Of a DNA stretch of 64,000 bases, positions 13,301 to 20,600 are shown one piece after another. The translations under genes were made by a program, and so were the position numbers. The stretch comes from UBA6168 sp041392505 (GTDB lineage Bacteria; Bacteroidota; Bacteroidia; Chitinophagales; Saprospiraceae). The notes under the pieces were generated by a model, which made no database searches, was not told where the DNA came from, and was given only the letters and a program-made list of their open reading frames with translations. The stretch is taken from contig JAWKLX010000023.1 of the NCBI GenBank assembly GCA_041392505.1, positions 75,205-139,204 of the forward strand, read 5' to 3'. How positions within the stretch are numbered: position 1 is the stretch's first letter; every line of letters starts with the position of its first letter.

Positions 13301-16300
13301 TCACCATCGGGGCCGAGGGTCATCAAAGCAACTTCCACATCCTCGATACCTTGGTCACTATTATTGAAAATGCCATCGTTGTCGAGGTCGTTAAAAACGA
13401 GGTTGCCCAATTGGATTATCCTTGGCTCATAAAGGCCAAAATCAACCGTGTTGTTGACGTGGATTTGCGGCTCTTGGAACCAAGTCAAGCGGATGGTATC
13501 GGACATGATCATACTATCCATTTGGGTGCCATCATCCACGTTGTTGAAGTTGTTGTTGGTACCAATCGAAGGCTCGAAAGGCCCGGCCCCGTCATTGTCA
13601 TAAATGCCTTGCCCAGTTGAACTGACCCAATTGGTAGGGATGCCGAAGCCACTCAATTTCACATAATACAAGCCTTGTGGGATGCCGGCGAATTGATATT
13701 CGCCGCTACCATTAGTGGTGGTCGACAATAATAATTCATCATCGTTGGTCCCTTTGATTTCATCCGGGCCAAGGTTCATTAACTGCACTTCCACATCGGC
13801 GATGCCATAGTCTGCCCCATTGAAGAAACCATTGTTTTGCACATCGGCAAAGACGAGGTTGCCTAGGGTCATGGTCGGCTCTGGCGTCGGCGCATACAGG
13901 CCAAAATCCACAGTATTGTTGACATCGAAATCAGGTTCGCCGCCAAAGGTCAGGCGGATGGTATCGGAAAGGATCATGGCCCCCATTTGCGTGCCATCAT
14001 CCAAATTGTTCAAATCATTATTGGTGCCGAGCGAGGGTTCAAACGGGCCTGCCCCATCGTTGTCATAAATGCCCTCTCCCGTTGAACTGACCATATCGAC
14101 GGGAATCCCGACGCCAGTCAATATTACGTAATACGTGCCCGGGTTAATTCCAGTGAATTGATAAATACCAACTGAATCAGTTTGGGTAGTGGCTACCTCC
14201 ACATCGTCCATTGTCCCTTGCTCGCCATCTGGCCCAACGTCAAACAATTTGACCTCTACGGCTTCCAGACCCGGTTCGCTATTATTAAAAACGCCATCGT
14301 TGTTTTCGTCATGAAAGACCAAGTTACCCAAGTCGAGAATTTCAAAAATGATCGGTTCATACAAGCCAAAATCGACGGTCGGGTTGTCATTATTTTCCGC
14401 ACCCAATGGCTCATTTCCAAAAGTCATGCGGATGGTATCAGACATCACCATTGCCCCCATTTGCGAGCCATCATCGGTGTCGTCAACATTATCATCTGTT
14501 CCAGTGGCAGGCTCAAAAGGGCCATCCGGTTGGGGATCGTTGACGCCTTCCCCAGTGGAGCTAACATAATTGGTGGGAATGCCATCACCGGTGAGTTTTA
14601 CATAATAAAGCCCTTCTGCATAAATCTGAAATAGATATTTTCTGACACTGTCCGTGACACTGAAATCGACATATTCATCATCGGCAGTACCTTTTTCCCC
14701 ATCATTGCCAACTTCGTATAATTCCAATCTGACGTTATTGATGCCTTCGTCTGAATTATTAAAAACTCCATCATTTTCATAATCGGCAAAAACGAGGTTT
14801 CCAAGGGTCATCGTTGGAACGTCGAGATGAACTTCCGCCCCGTCCATATCATCCTCATCAGTCAATGGATTATTGCTGTTGAAAGCGCCAGTGCCGTCCC
14901 CATCAAGGGCATTATCGGCAGGAAGTCCCGGTGTCCCACCAGCATCATTTCCCAAAAAGGCATCTGGGGTAGAATCGATGTCGGTGGGAGGTGTATCGGA
15001 GCCATTGGTATTATCATCGGCAGAAGTTATTTCTGCATAATTGTTGAGCATACCGGGCAAGGCCATATTGTTCACCGTCATTTGGATATTCAGCGAATCG
15101 GCTTGGCCTGGCAATAAGGGCCCAGCATAAAACCAAGTCGGCCCGGCACCAAAATTGAACCAGCCGGGGCTACCAGCAGCGTTGAAAGTGAAACCGATTG
15201 GCAAATAATCTAATACTAAAATATTATAGGCAGGAGCTGTCCCTTGGTTGAAAATAGTGACGGTAAATGTGACGACATCACCAATATTTACCAATTCTGA
15301 TTGACCTATCGCCAAGGTTTTCCGCAGGGCCAAATCAAAGACAGGAGGCTCTTGTGGCTCGTACAAGCCAAAGTCAAGGCTCTGGTTATAATCGGGGTCA
15401 CTGTCGCCATCCCCGGTTTCATCGCCAAGCGATAATTGGAAAACACTGGACAAAATCATGCTGCCCATTTGTGTTCCGTCATCCACATTGTCGGTGTTTC
15501 CGTTCGCATTGAGTGCCGGTTCGTAAAAACCTAAAGTGTCCGAGTCATAGATCCCATCTCCCGTGGAACTGATATAACCAGCGGGGATGCCGCCCCCACT
15601 TAATTTAATGAAATAGGACCCTTCGGAAAGGGTATCGAAAAGGTATTGACCAAAACCATTGGTCATCGTTGTTTTTAAAGGTAAATCATCCGGCGTTCCA
15701 GCCAACCCGTCCGTGCCGGGGGAATATAAAACCACTTCCACATTTTCCAGTCCTTCATCTGAGCCATCGAAAACGCCGTTGTTTGTTTTATCCCAAAAGA
15801 CCAAGTCACCGACACTAACCGTTGGGGCCGCCTCCGGCAAATAAAGGCCGAAATCAACGCTGGGGTTATTGTAGGAATTATCGTCCCCGTCATTGATTTC
15901 TGTATCAAAAATCAGCACAATTGTTTCCGACATAATTGAATCCCCCATCTGGGTGCCATCGTCCGTTCCATCCACGTTGTTGTCGGTGCCAGTGGCAGGC
16001 TCATAAAAACCCATCCCATCCATGTCCGTTACCCCGTCTCCGGTGGAGCTTACGTAGCCCGCAGGTATCCCGACACCCGTCAATTGTACATAATAGGTTC
16101 CTTCTGGAAGGGTAGAAAATTGGTATTCACCAAAACCGTTGGTCACCGTCGCAGCGATCAAATTATCATCGGTAGTTCCCTTTATCCCGTCCGTCCCAAG
16201 GTCAAACAATTGCACCTCTACGTCTTCGATGCCCTCATCGTTGTTGTTAAAAATACCGTCATTGTTTTTGTCATTAAACACCAGATTGCCCAAACCAAGT

Positions 16301-19300
16301 GACTCAGGCTGAGGGGCATAAATACCAAAATCAAGGGTCAGGTTTTGATTGCCGCCCGGTTCATCATTCAAGGATAATTGGATCAGGCCAGACACGATCA
16401 TGGTGATCATTTGGGTACCATCGTCCACGTCATCCACATCATCATCGGGAGAAGCGGCAGGCTCAACGGTACCGGATCCATCATTGTCGAACGGCCCACC
16501 GCCCGTGGAACTACGATGTCCAACCGGAATGCCAACCCCAGTGAGTTTTACGTAATACAATCCATCTACCAGACCAGTAAAAAGATATTCACCAAACCCA
16601 TTGGTAAGAGTAGAAGCAATAAATACATCATCAGCGGTGTTTTTGGCTCCATCCAGGCCTGCTTCATAAAGCTCTACTTCCACGTCTTCTATTCCTTGAT
16701 CGCTATTGTTAAACACACCATCGTTATCAAAATCTTCGAATACCAAATTTCCCAAAGAAAGGATGGGGGCCGTCAAAATAACCTCCTCACCGTCGTGGTC
16801 GTCTTCGTCCGTCAAGGGGTCATTGCTACCTAAAACACCCGTACCATCCCCCGTAATTACATTATCGGCAGGGGTGCCTGGCGTTCCTCCCGGATCGTCG
16901 TAAAACAAACCATTGGGCGTCGAATCATGGTCAACGGGGTCTGCATTGCTGGGGTTCAGGTCATCATCAGCGGAAGTGATCTCTGCATAATTGTTCAGTT
17001 CAACTCCAGCCGCATTAGAATTGACCAGAAAAGTAATATCAATTGAATCCATCGAACCAGCAGGCAAGGAGGGCAAAAACCAAGTTGGGCCGGCACCAAA
17101 GTTGAACCAGCCCGGACTTTGGGAAAGCGAAAAATCAAACCCTATCGGCTGGTAATCAACGACAAGTACATTGAAGGCATCAAAATCGCCTTGGTTAAAA
17201 ACGTAAATTCTAAATTTTACATATTCCCCAATTTGCACATAACGTGATTGGGTTGGAGCCAATTTTTTGCGGAGCGCCAAATCAAAAACCGGAGGAGAAC
17301 AATCCGCCAATGCTGTCAAATCAAGCGTAGTTCGGATGCTGTCGCAGCCCGATGTATAAAACTGGGTGTCCCGGTAAATGCCGGTAGTTGTTAAGTTATT
17401 TCCAAAAAATGGATAAGATTCACCCGGGCAAATTTCTTCTGTCAATTGTACATCAGTTACGGGCTGGACAACCAGATTTAGGACAAACACACTGTCGCAA
17501 CCATCGACCGTTAAAAGTGAATCGTAGTAGGTGCCACTTGCTGCCAAATTTTGATTGTTAAAAAAATAAGTCGAGCCCTCGCAAATTATTTCATCCAATA
17601 CCATGACCTCAGGCAAGCAATCGTAAAACCCAAAATCAAGCGAGTGATCGGAAGCCCCCCAATCATTGGTCGTCACTTTTACAAAAGGCAAACCATTAAT
17701 GTCGTTGCTGATGTACTGGGCAATCGTTCCATCGCTGTCTTTTGCAAAACGGTTTGCGCCGCTGTCGGTGCTGTCGACCGTGAGAGAATAATCATCGCCA
17801 TTGTAGTCCAATTGGCCGTTGCTGAACTGACCTGTTCCGACCACTATGTAATACACAGTGTTGGCTTCAACGCTGTCCGGCGAGCTGATCCACACCTGAT
17901 CGGTTGAATCGGAATGACTAAAATAATATTGGCCATTACCGTCGGTCATGGTTGAGGCCAGCAGGTTGCCCAATTTATCATAGAGGTGCACATTTACCCC
18001 GGAAAGGCCTGGCTCACAGGCGTCTTGAGCACCGTCACCGTCGAGGTCTTCCCAGACCAGATTGCCTATTTCAATGGGCGCTGGATCGCAGATGACTTCC
18101 ATTTCGCCCAGGCCATTGGCCTTGCTGAATTGTTCAAACCTGTCGAGCAATTCTAAGGTAAAAAAATGGGCTCCGGTATTGGTATTAAACCAATCAACGC
18201 CAGCACTGAAGGAAGCGATGGGGTCGATTACTGTCGAAATGACCACATTTTGTCCCGGCAAAATTACTAGGCCACCACTCCCCGTTTCTTCGTGGAGATC
18301 ATTCGCCCCGATGTAATAGTCACCACCAAAAAACAATTCCGTTTCGGTGGTTCCATTGGCATGTATGGAGTAAGTATGATCGGCAAATTGGGTGGTATCC
18401 AATGTCCAACTATTCGCTCCGGTCAAGGTCGCCAGCAGAATATCTCCAAAGCCGTCACCCGTTCTTAAATTGATATTACCATTTGGCCGGGGCACTTTAT
18501 AGCCTGTTTGGTCGCCGAACCGATCCCGCAATCCAATCACCATATTTCCATTGGCATCGAATTCAATGTCGGATAAAATAGGCTGTGGATGAGCATGTTC
18601 TGCGCCTGCATCCATTGCTGGTGTTGTTGGGTAAGTATCCGTCCACGGATTCCAATCGGCTGGGCCAATACAGAGCGTGGTATTAGCCAAAGCACAGCCC
18701 CGATCATAGCCTAAAGGGAATTCCAGAACTTTTGTAAACGTCAGATTAGCAGGGTCGTACGCGTAAACCAGCCCATACATTGATCCGCCATCTTCACCGC
18801 TCGTCACCAAACCTACGTACACTAAATTGTTCTTTATTTCGAGGGCAAATGGCCTGATCTCATTGTCTGTGATGCCTGTTGGCAAATCAGGCAACGGGTT
18901 CGGCACAGCAATATCCCCATCCGTTAAAGGCACGATGGTTATTTCCGAAGAATTGGTAGGCGGGTTTGGGTCGGCAGGGTCGTCGCCCAAAGGAATTTGA
19001 TACAAGGAGCGGTCAAACAAATTGACCGTCCAGAGGCTTCTTTCATCGCCCGAAATATCAAGGTCACCAAAGGACATTTTGCTCACAGCAGAATAAGAAG
19101 CAGAATCAATGACGTCCCCAAACAACGTTTTATCCACAAAATTGTGCGGGTCGGTGCCCGTTATGTCACTCCCAAACAGGTCATTCAAGTCCACAAATTC
19201 TTCCCCTGATAAAACCCCGTCATCGGGGTTTGAGATTTTGAAAATGGAGCCCGTACTACCCACCAATCCTGCAAACCGCTTCATGTAAGCACTGGCAAAA

Positions 19301-20064
19301 AGGGTATTCGACGCCCGCTGAAAGGCGAGCCCATAGGTGGTGCCGATTTGGTTAGCCACTGTCTCATGCTTGAAAACTGCCGGGGACTGGCTGGTATAGG
19401 AAAGGAGGACATCGCCCGTGCCACTGTTGTCGCCTTCGATAAAGCAGTTGGTAACCAGATTGGGGTTGTTTTGACAAAAATCAGCGGGGGCTGCAAGGCC
19501 CAAATATGCCGTGTCCCCTTTTTGTACAAATTGCACGGAGGTGCCGTTTTCAGTTCCAGTTTGGGTGGGTTTTGCCCACGCAGAAATATCATTGGGGATT
19601 ATGAATTCGAGCCTATATACTTCATTTGCATTTCCACTAAAAGTGGTATTTCCATTATCCAAAATAAAATCCCCGCTCGCATCGCTAATTGTCGAGCCGA
19701 CCATATTTTCCTGACAATCAAACAGCTGCACCTCTACCCCAGTGATCCCAATGATCGTAACTTCATCCATTGCACCATTGAAATTCCAATCTTCCCAAAC
19801 CTTACCACTTATATCATCTGGCCCCATTGCAAATCGTTTTTGTGAGGATGTTTTCCCTAAAAATTTTGGCGCTGCTTGTACTTCTTTATTTGAAATATGG
19901 GGAAAAAATTTGGTAAGTTCTTGCGCGCTGTTTTGGTACAGATCATAAAACAGCCCGTGCCTACAAGTATCATTGGCGAGGGATGAATGAAAAGGATTTA
20001 CAGCAAAAACGCCGACCACGGCAAAAACGACCATGATGGACACGGGAAACAAGAAGGATTTCAT
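4312..20064 (-). CDS. Giant SdrD_B-repeat/DUF11/HYR surface protein, N-terminal 5250 residues (gene A)
   Basis: The product is a probable exported giant adhesin or matrix protein. A signal peptide lies at residues 1-30 (MKSFLFPVSIMVVFAVVGVF). Domains in order: SdrD_B-like (about 84-190); a possible beta-propeller-like region (195-640); SdrD_B (660-805); two CDS-type Cys repeats (808-918); DUF11 (925-1095); three long SdrD_B units (1097-1566); DUF11 (1573-1748); thirteen more long units (1750-3758); four short SdrD_B units (3758-4263); DUF11 (4265-4405); a DPTGWIYCE module also found in the gene at 47335-50511; SdrD_B (4540-4645); a PKD-like domain; then HYR repeats to the end. The many D.DNDG.F motifs suggest calcium-stiffened rods, as in staphylococcal Sdr B repeats. 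The ORF ends by frameshift near 4365, and homologous sequence continues to position 1, giving more than 6500 residues in total. Confidence 0.9.
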   Translation of the reverse strand: MKSFLFPVSIMVVFAVVGVFAVNPFHSSLANDTCRHGLFYDLYQNSAQELTKFFPHISNKEVQAAPKFLGKTSSQKRFAMGPDDISGKVWEDWNFNGAMDEVTIIGITGVEVQLFDCQENMVGSTISDASGDFILDNGNTTFSGNANEVYRLEFIIPNDISAWAKPTQTGTENGTSVQFVQKGDTAYLGLAAPADFCQNNPNLVTNCFIEGDNSGTGDVLLSYTSQSPAVFKHETVANQIGTTYGLAFQRASNTLFASAYMKRFAGLVGSTGSIFKISNPDDGVLSGEEFVDLNDLFGSDITGTDPHNFVDKTLFGDVIDSASYSAVSKMSFGDLDISGDERSLWTVNLFDRSLYQIPLGDDPADPNPPTNSSEITIVPLTDGDIAVPNPLPDLPTGITDNEIRPFALEIKNNLVYVGLVTSGEDGGSMYGLVYAYDPANLTFTKVLEFPLGYDRGCALANTTLCIGPADWNPWTDTYPTTPAMDAGAEHAHPQPILSDIEFDANGNMVIGLRDRFGDQTGYKVPRPNGNINLRTGDGFGDILLATLTGANSWTLDTTQFADHTYSIHANGTTETELFFGGDYYIGANDLHEETGSGGLVILPGQNVVISTVIDPIASFSAGVDWFNTNTGAHFFTLELLDRFEQFSKANGLGEMEVICDPAPIEIGNLVWEDLDGDGAQDACEPGLSGVNVHLYDKLGNLLASTMTDGNGQYYFSHSDSTDQVWISSPDSVEANTVYYIVVGTGQFSNGQLDYNGDDYSLTVDSTDSGANRFAKDSDGTIAQYISNDINGLPFVKVTTNDWGASDHSLDFGFYDCLPEVMVLDEIICEGSTYFFNNQNLAASGTYYDSLLTVDGCDSVFVLNLVVQPVTDVQLTEEICPGESYPFFGNNLTTTGIYRDTQFYTSGCDSIRTTLDLTALADCSPPVFDLALRKKLAPTQSRYVQIGEYVKFRIYVFNQGDFDAFNVLVVDYQPIGFDFSLSQSPGWFNFGAGPTWFLPSLPAGSMDSIDITFLVNSNAAGVELNNYAEITSADDDLNPSNADPVDHDSTPNGLFYDDPGGTPGTPADNVITGDGTGVLGSNDPLTDEDDHDGEEVILTAPILSLGNLVFEDFDNDGVFNNSDQGIEDVEVELYEAGLDGAKNTADDVFIASTLTNGFGEYLFTGLVDGLYYVKLTGVGIPVGHRSSTGGGPFDNDGSGTVEPAASPDDDVDDVDDGTQMITMIVSGLIQLSLNDEPGGNQNLTLDFGIYAPQPESLGLGNLVFNDKNNDGIFNNNDEGIEDVEVQLFDLGTDGIKGTTDDNLIAATVTNGFGEYQFSTLPEGTYYVQLTGVGIPAGYVSSTGDGVTDMDGMGFYEPATGTDNNVDGTDDGTQMGDSIMSETIVLIFDTEINDGDDNSYNNPSVDFGLYLPEAAPTVSVGDLVFWDKTNNGVFDGSDEGLENVEVVLYSPGTDGLAGTPDDLPLKTTMTNGFGQYLFDTLSEGSYFIKLSGGGIPAGYISSTGDGIYDSDTLGFYEPALNANGNTDNVDDGTQMGSMILSSVFQLSLGDETGDGDSDPDYNQSLDFGLYEPQEPPVFDLALRKTLAIGQSELVNIGDVVTFTVTIFNQGTAPAYNILVLDYLPIGFTFNAAGSPGWFNFGAGPTWFYAGPLLPGQADSLNIQMTVNNMALPGMLNNYAEITSADDNTNGSDTPPTDIDSTPDAFLGNDAGGTPGLPADNALDGDGTGAFNSNNPLTDEDDMDGAEVHLDVPTMTLGNLVFADYENDGVFNNSDEGINNVRLELYEVGNDGEKGTADDEYVDFSVTDSVRKYLFQIYAEGLYYVKLTGDGIPTNYVSSTGEGVNDPQPDGPFEPATGTDDNVDDTDDGSQMGAMVMSDTIRMTFGNEPLGAENNDNPTVDFGLYEPIIFEILDLGNLVFHDENNDGVFNNSEPGLEAVEVKLFDVGPDGEQGTMDDVEVATTQTDSVGIYQFTGINPGTYYVILTGVGIPVDMVSSTGEGIYDNDGAGPFEPSLGTNNDLNNLDDGTQMGAMILSDTIRLTFGGEPDFDVNNTVDFGLYAPTPEPTMTLGNLVFADVQNNGFFNGADYGIADVEVQLMNLGPDEIKGTNDDELLLSTTTNGSGEYQFAGIPQGLYYVKLSGFGIPTNWVSSTGQGIYDNDGAGPFEPSIGTNNNFNNVDDGTQMDSMIMSDTIRLTWFQEPQIHVNNTVDFGLYEPRIIQLGNLVFNDLDNDGIFNNSDQGIEDVEVALMTLGPDGEKGTNDDVQLSTQMTNGFGEYLFTGMVEGLYYVKLTGNGIPMDFVSSTGDGVYDMDGAGAYEPSLGTDANVDGIDDGTQMGSMIMSDTIRLTLDGEPDRDANYTVDFGLYFPQDEPTFSLGNLVFHDLDNDGVFNNADVGLQNVEVVLFDVGLDGEKGTGDDIEIATKTTNAAGEYLFTGFHEGLYYVQLSGTGIPANFVSSTGDGIYDMDGSGPFEPSLGTDDNTDHIDDGSQMGMLIMSDTIRLTIGGEPGGEVNTTVDFGLYEPQIANILSLGNLVFHDQDNDGLFNNADEGIENVEVKLFEVGVDGEKGTMDDLEIDTKTTNVNGEYLFENLIEGLYYVKLSGVGIPANFISSTGDGIYDMDGDGPFEPSLGTDGNSDDIDDGTQMSDMVMSDTIRLTLYSEPNGNENLTVDFGLYEPQPVPTVSVGNLVFTDYDNDGVFNNIDMGIEGVEVEIYDLGTDGIKGTNDDNLLATDTTNNVGEYQFFGLDEGVYYLKLNGNGIPANYVSSTGDGPYDMDGAGAFEPSTGTDNNLDGIDDGTQMGAMIMSDTIRLTLGNEPDGDVNNTVDFGLYEPQIQPSLSLGNLVFEDFDNDGSFNNSDVGLAGVELVLINVGPDNTKGTTDDFNVDTLLTNGAGQYLFTNIYEPGVFCVKLTGNGIPAGYLSSTGDGPYDADMAGAYEPFFGTNNNIDNDDDGTAIMMNMILSDTIRLSFGDEPDGDVNTTVDFGLYHPQTPPIMSLGNLVFHDKNNDGVFNQNDAGLQGVEVALYQLGTDGIKGTADDALIATENTNNLGGYLFTDLFEGLYYVKLTGVGVPIGYISSTGDGPFDMDGAGAFEPSTGTDNNIDEDDDGTQMGAMIMSDTIRLVIGDEPGGDVNTTVDFGLYEPQELSLGNLVFHDLDNDGVFNNVDTGLAGIEVKLFDLGVDSLMDTNDDNELATLFTNSNGEYVFTGLENGIYYVKLTGVGIPFGFESSTGEGPYDLDSIGPFEPTSGTDNNVDGIDDGTQMGAMILSDTIRLTLQNEPNGNNNYTVDFGLFAPHTPPVMHLGSQVFHDLNNDGLFAFPDTGLADVKVELYDLGTDGIKGTTDDNLIASQTTNSFGGYLFLDLFEGLYYVKLSGEGIPPNFVSSTGDGIYDQDGSGPYEPYFGTDNDIDKEDDGTQMGAMIMSDTIRLVYLNEPLGNVNLTVDFGLYEPQDEPTNSLGNLVFNDFENDGIFNNNDIGLQGVEVELYQVGVDGQQGTGDDIFIGTKSTDNNGEYLFTGLPQGLYYVKLNGNGIPANHVSSTGEGIFDQDGAGPFEPITGSDNNIDNQDDGSQMGAMILSDTIRLSWFQEPEIHENRTVDFGLYEPQDVPTLSLGNLVFDDRDNDGIFNNNDVGLADVEVKLFDVGPDSLANTMDDIELTTKLTSGQGNYLFTGLSEGLYYVKLSGVGIPTGYVSSTGDGAFDKDGNGPFEPIFGTDNNVDHQDDGSLIGGVVQSDTIRLALDDEPDVNVNTTVDFGLYMPLEYASVGDQIWFDDDRDGQQGANPAGISGVFLELLDLGTDGIKGTADDNLIDVQETDGTGNYSFTGLVPGDYYIMINLTTIPTDHELTVQDQGADETDSDFNAMGMTEVFTLGSGEDNTTVDAGIVPKPSSIGNFVWFDNDHNGQQDIGEPGIPQLPVQLFDLGMDGMKGGGDDNLVSSTNTDDNGFYLFDGLEAGSYYVQFDISAYATTYTATPQDIGDDATDSDGNAIGMTDVIVLAIGEENLSIDFGLEPKLATLGDYVWFDTNHNGQQDANETGVPDFHISIFNLGIDGVKNTGDDMLVGETMTLADGSYSFPFLQPGSYYLIFDVNPYVGMYSAAPQNIGNDATDSDGNGGGMTDVIVLSPAEINNAIDFGLEPDHAMLGDFVWYDNNVNGQQDIGEMGVPNVLIRLFNLGSDGQKGGGDDLEFNAVLTDSTGYYLFNFLEPDQYYVQFELSSLPTDYFPTTPNSGDDTTDSDANQMGMTEVVTLGPGENNATLDMGVYNPMFDLSLTKSLASGQSSMVDINQTIHYQITVKNEGLTDAYNVLVADHIPAGLLFSPINMGWVLENDSTATYNIAGPILPNDEVVLDIYLIVQYGASGASLVNVAEVESATDVNGVVVNDIDSTPANENPAEDDIDEEEIVLLDHDPTGWIYCEKTGQVITGGTITVIGPNGIPNAEVQIIADGSAGYYEFYAVGATGTYTIHYAHPSGFPFSVDCPPGGVFNPVNGGPAVTLGSLASNGYLLDTACVANPYYFQFELELGDPPIFANNIPVQCAYISSIVCEDSNNNDMVDPADLRIVGATVNLYDCNDPNNILATSITDADGRYEFDGLTPGDYMVGYQLPTGTRFVSNGTMNTNGFSNCVSLNWGECDTTKLICLYTCPAVTADDQTICFGGMAQLSATVPYGNGSFNWLPPNDLSATNIPNPVASPADTTTYMVTYMDGLGCLVSDDATVFVLNTSPYLTYTPFDSISVECDQPVPFEAPVFADDCDANLLVTLDSMVLAPGCGLTIERTWTATNAQGNAITFTQIVHVVDNTPPVMMANHPLFGNIFHGDTLYANCTNIPSLDSLGFSAFDYCCATTVTFEESVTIGDCDVDGFVESRYCGWTASDCCGNTDSLFFTIIVQDMTGPVLTGVPADVTVDCENVPAIAIVTAEDACSGSTPVVFSETVIGDSTSGCFYLRRTWTATDSCGNTTSDSQGILVQDFVPPVLFNVPPSGVADCENIPDAMVTAIDNCDGDIPVTLTETLTTDSNGCVLLVERRWTAIDGCGNLSFATQMLVVENNDAPELTITHPMFVGRQHGDTIFVQCDQVAVLTANDATATADCCGAPTIEFHEYVSNGDCLEDGYLASMTCGWTATDCCGNTDSLFLHIIVIDNTPPVLKNVPANMMYQCVGTLPSPPNVTATDNCDDNAQVSYSETTEFVNNALQTTRTWTATDACGNTISQSQIITYTQENAPFILNVPADIDHANDRRYTAAFGKCDGC
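7275..16775 (-). repeat. Tandem array of 20 SdrD_B-like units (16 long, 4 short)
   Basis: Sixteen long units of about 155 residues (about 465 bp) each open with LGNLVF.D.DNDG.FNN. They pass through GEYLFTGL.EGLYYVKL and STGDG.YD.DG, then DDGTQMGAMIMSDTIRL, and close with TVDFGLYEPQ. Units 1-3 and 4-16 are separated by a DUF11 domain at about 14820-15345. Four shorter units of about 125 residues (about 7275-8790) open with GD.VWFD...NGQQD. The copies are clearly diverged in DNA and protein, so the array is old rather than a recent expansion. The long units carry an extra acidic segment (STGDG to SDTIRL) that I do not associate with the canonical SdrD_B domain. Confidence 0.88.
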
Positions 20065-20600
20065 TCAAATAAAATTTAAACGAGCCTAATGCCAAGCCGA
20101 TCAATAGGTGAAAAACATGAACCATTGACCGGTTGCACCAGAATTAACGGGGGGGGAACGGTTTGTCTTTGTGCGTTCGATTTGTTGAAAATTGGGGCGG
20201 AAAGCCACCAAAAAAAGAATGATTGAAAAATTTAAGGATGCGGGTTTGCGATTCGGCGCAAACGCTGATAAGGTGAGTAAAATGCTAAAAACTGAAGTTT
20301 GGGAGGAAAATGTTCTAACGTAGGGGGGAGAACAATAAAAGGGGAAAGTCAAGAATAATGCCAAGGGGGACAATCAAAAATCAAAGTGCTGACCGTTAAT
20401 GCAGAGATTTGGAATGGGAAAAAAAGGAAAACTTCAGCGTACATTCTGAATTTTGGAAATTGAGAAATGAGCCCTTCAGGCAAAATTGAAAATCAATTGG
20501 TTCGCAATTTCCTAATTTCCAATTTCTAAATTTCAAATAAAAACGGGGCTGCCAGTTGATCTGGTAGCCCCGTTTTTTTAGAAATTTATCAAACAGATAA
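20065..20600. other. Intergenic region between genes B and A
   Basis: This holds the B terminator hairpin (20539-20577) and the untranslated leader of gene A. Two reading frames here (20101-20373 and 20396-20623, minus strand) show low-complexity translations and no recognisable domain, so I do not call them. I see no convincing Bacteroidota promoter, though A must be transcribed from here or from further upstream. Confidence 0.5.
20539..20577 (-). terminator. Rho-independent terminator of gene B
   Basis: A 17-bp stem (AAAAACGGGGCTACCAG on the minus strand pairing with CTGGCAGCCCCGTTTTT, one wobble) with a 5-nt loop and a following T-run lies about 25 bp past the stop codon of the ORF ending at 20601. 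The flanking A and T runs make it potentially bidirectional. Confidence 0.85.

Noticed and set aside
7000..17000. Numerous 60-200-codon plus-strand frames opposite gene A, and similar ones opposite genes C, D and I
   Set aside because: They recur with the repeats, have no domain sense and lie entirely within strong minus-strand genes. They are antisense shadows of the repetitive coding sequence.
20101..20373. 90-codon minus-strand frame between B and A
   Set aside because: Its translation is a low-complexity mix without domain or signal logic, and it overlaps the presumed leader of gene A.
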